DNA of 33,447 bases from DATLFI01 sp035524895 (GTDB lineage Bacteria > Acidobacteriota > Thermoanaerobaculia > Multivoradales > Multivoraceae), in the NCBI GenBank assembly GCA_035524895.1, contig DATLFI010000038.1:1-33447 (forward strand), given 5' to 3'. Below the pieces are notes generated by a model. The model was given only the letters and a program-made list of their open reading frames with translations, did no database searches and was not told where the DNA came from. The translations under genes were made by a program, and so were the position numbers. Shown piece by piece: positions 31,941 through 33,447 of this stretch (positions are counted from its first letter, which is position 1; each line of letters begins with the position of its first letter).

Positions 31941-32336
31941 AGCAGCCCGTGGTGGAACCCGCGTGGAGCTGCGCGCGGGGATCTGCGACCGCTGGCAAGG
32001 CGCGGCCGACGAACACGATGCGGTGACATCGTGCAGGAGGCCCAACGCAGTCGGGGTCTCGAAACCCCCGCGCCCCAAGGGGTGGGTGCAGACAGCTGCC
32101 CAGGGCAGGCTGTCTGCACCGACGTCGCCGCTGCGCGGCTCTGGTTGGGGGCGGCGTGGGGCCGTCTGCGTTGTTGCGCTCGCGAAGCGTGTGACCCAGC
32201 ATCGCCACCGCTCCCGCGCCAACACCGAGCCGCCGGTAGAGCCGCTGCAGGCGAAAGCGCTTCCCCGCGCACGCCATATGCATCCGGCCCCACGGCGCTC
32301 CCAACGCAGCCCACGGGGGTTCCACCACGGGCTGCT
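31941..32336. mobile_element. MITE-like element with inverted ends, no coding content
   Basis: The left end (31941-31973) and right end (32305-32336) are inverted copies. AGCAGCCCGTGGTGGAACCC is perfect on both, followed by one mismatch, CGTGG, a one-base gap and GCTGCG. The interior holds a very stable hairpin (32085-32120) and a smaller one, GGGGT-CTCGAA-ACCCC (32053-32068). No transposase and no obvious target-site duplication are seen. Related ends occur in vwa1 (12459-12510) and upstream of the halogenase-like gene (18083-18100). A small non-autonomous element or a REP/BIME-like repeat is the likely nature. It separates ybbA from tesA. Confidence 0.6.
32085..32120. repeat. Long perfect-stem hairpin within the element
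   Basis: GGTGCAGACAG pairs with CTGTCTGCACC (11 bp). Inside it CTGCC pairs with GGCAG (5 bp) around the loop CAG, with a single bulged G at 32109. It is the strongest simple hairpin noticed in the window. Confidence 0.9.
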
Positions 32337-32342
32337 AGCTCC

Positions 32343-32999
32343 GTGGCGGTGCTGCTGACGGCCTGCGCGATCGCTCTGCTTGCGTCCATTGCAGGGGCGA
32401 GCCCGTACGAGTCCTCGCCTGGTCTAGAGACGAGAACGGTGGTGTTCCTGGGCGACAGCCTCGCCGCGGGCTACGGGGTCGACCCCGAAGAGGCCTTCCC
32501 GGCCCTCGTCGGCGAGCGCATCCGCGATCGCGGCTGGCCGTTTCGCGTGGTCAACGCCGGCGTGAGTGGTGACACCTCCGCCGGGGGCCTCCGTCGCCTC
32601 GACTGGCTGCTGCGGCAGCGGATCGACATCCTGGTGCTCGAGCTCGGCGCGAACGATGCGCTGCGCGGCCTGCCGCTCGACGTCACGGAGCGCAACCTCG
32701 AGGCCATCGTCGAGAAGGCGCGCGCGGCCGCGCCAGACATGGTGATCGTTCTCGCCGGGATGCTGGCGCCGCCCAACCTCGGGCTCGACTACAGCGAGCG
32801 TTTCCGGTCGATCTTCCCGCGGCTTTCCGAGCGCCACGGGCTGCACCTGGTGCCGTTCCTGCTCGAGGGCGTGGGCGGTCGAGCGGAGCTCAACCTGTCC
32901 GATGGCATCCACCCCACGCCGGAGGGGCACCAGCTCGTCGCCGAGAACGTGTGGCAGGTCCTGGAGGGAGTGCTGGCGGACCAGGTCACGCGGCGCTGA
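32343..32999 (+). CDS. tesA: TesA-like SGNH/GDSL esterase (thioesterase I/lysophospholipase type)
   Basis: A 218-residue exported hydrolase. The GTG at 32343 is chosen because it directly opens a hydrophobic signal (VLLTACAIALLASIAGA); the n-region lacks basic residues, so a start further upstream, within the repeat element, cannot be excluded. The SGNH blocks are complete: VVFLGDSLAAGYG with the nucleophile S39, VNAGVSGDTSAGG, ELGANDALRG, and DGIHPTPEGH with D187 and H190. Homologues cleave acyl thioesters, lysophospholipids and aryl esters in the periplasm. It is divergent from ybbA-ybbP, an arrangement conserved with Escherichia coli. The start codon lies only seven bases after the repeat element's right end. 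Confidence 0.87.
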   Translation: MAVLLTACAIALLASIAGASPYESSPGLETRTVVFLGDSLAAGYGVDPEEAFPALVGERIRDRGWPFRVVNAGVSGDTSAGGLRRLDWLLRQRIDILVLELGANDALRGLPLDVTERNLEAIVEKARAAAPDMVIVLAGMLAPPNLGLDYSERFRSIFPRLSERHGLHLVPFLLEGVGGRAELNLSDGIHPTPEGHQLVAENVWQVLEGVLADQVTRR

Positions 33000-33086
33000 G
33001 GGTGGTCGAGGGCGGCGGCTCGGACCGATCGGCGGCGACCCGATCTGTCAGTATGGTCGAGCCACTCAGATCGCAGGAGGCCGCCC

Positions 33087-33447
33087 ATGCATCGCGTCTC
33101 GAGACAGTGGTCGATCGTCGCTTCGTGTGCCCTCGTCGCTCTGGCCTGCACGGCTAGCGGCGATCCGGGTCCGGACGTGGCTCCGCCGCCGGGCGCTACC
33201 GTCGACGACGCGGCCCTGGTGGCCGCCGACACGCGCGTCGACGAGTGGATCGCCCACGGCCGCACCTACGACGAGCAGCGCTACAGCCCGCTCGACCAGA
33301 TCACCACCGAGAACGTTTCCCAGCTCGGGCTGGCCTGGTCGTTCGACCCGGAGACCAACCGCGGCCTCGAAGCGACGCCGATCGTGGTCGACGGCGTGAT
33401 GTACACCACCGGATCGTGGAGCGTGGTCTTCGCGCTAGATGCCGCCA
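33087..33447 (+). CDS. PQQ-dependent (alcohol) dehydrogenase, N-terminal fragment
   Basis: The first 120 codons of a gene that runs off the right edge. AGGAGG lies seven bases before the ATG. The signal peptide WSIVASCALVALACTASG has a Cys at 21 that could be a lipoprotein site, though the preceding residues (ALA) fit the lipobox only loosely. The mature part shows DEWIAHGRTYDEQRYSPLDQ, ITTENVSQLGLAWSFD, and ATPIVVDGVMYTTGSWSVVFALDA. These are the opening blades of quinoprotein methanol/ethanol-type dehydrogenases, which oxidise alcohols or sugars in the periplasm with PQQ. The catalytic residues lie outside the window. A TATGGT hexamer (33053-33058) is a possible -10 box. Confidence 0.85.
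   Translation, partial: MHRVSRQWSIVASCALVALACTASGDPGPDVAPPPGATVDDAALVAADTRVDEWIAHGRTYDEQRYSPLDQITTENVSQLGLAWSFDPETNRGLEATPIVVDGVMYTTGSWSVVFALDAA

Noticed and set aside
31759..32328. Reverse and forward open frames inside the ybbA-tesA element, containing GFHHGLL-like stretches
   Set aside because: They cover inverted repeats and hairpins, have no recognisable domain, and different frames give equally long readings; treated as repeat DNA, not genes.
31941..32336. Insertion sequence with transposase
   Set aside because: No transposase-like protein on either strand and no target duplication seen; at most a non-autonomous element.

Overview
The window is very GC-rich DNA from a bacterial chromosome. 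It is densely packed, with many 4-base stop/start overlaps (GTGA or ATGA). Two adjacent secreted proteins belong to the 'VWFA-related Acidobacterial domain' family. Together with DUF5715, DUF1684, a PQQ-dehydrogenase start and the general gene style, this points to Acidobacteriota (perhaps Thermoanaerobaculia). That placement is an inference from gene content, not from a marker gene. No rRNA, tRNA, CRISPR array, insertion-sequence transposase or phage structural gene was seen.

Layout. (1) 1-5389, forward housekeeping run: the 3' end of a pyrimidine-nucleoside phosphorylase, cinA, plsY, gpsA and guaA. (2) 5390-10266, reverse block: a His-rich secreted TPR protein, a DHH phosphoesterase and an O-antigen-ligase-like membrane protein. 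It is separated from guaA by four tandem 27-base hairpin repeats running essentially from stop codon to stop codon. (3) 10267-16722, forward: a doubtful small ORF, then lgt-thiD-vwa1 (each overlapping the next by 4 bases), vwa2 with its own perfect TATAAT, and a YqjE-like membrane protein overlapping a small membrane protein. (4) 16778-17964, reverse: a DUF4177 protein and a PP2C phosphatase. (5) 18187-25709, forward: a flavin-dependent halogenase-like oxidoreductase, a GT4 glycosyltransferase, a hotdog thioesterase, a LolD-type ATPase and a 1190-residue FtsX-type permease. (6) 25754-28278, forward: DUF1684 protein, DUF5715-LysM protein and an AraC-type regulator. (7) 28316-31672, reverse: a second ATPase/permease pair (YbbA/YbbP type), divergent from a TesA-like SGNH esterase (32343-32999) as in Escherichia coli. 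(8) From 33087, the start of a PQQ-dependent dehydrogenase that runs off the window.

The most interesting points are these. Two ABC systems of the same build (243-residue ATPase plus a ten-helix permease) lie about 6 kb apart, and each is linked to an acyl thioesterase/esterase of a different fold. The halogenase-like/GT4/thioesterase/ABC run looks like an uncharacterised envelope-lipid or small-molecule pathway. A dispersed repeat forms the inverted ends of a ~400-base MITE-like element between ybbA and tesA, and the same sequence supplies the first codons of vwa1. Finally, several genes without a Shine-Dalgarno have a TANNNT hexamer 6-13 bases before the start codon, which suggests leaderless or near-leaderless mRNAs.
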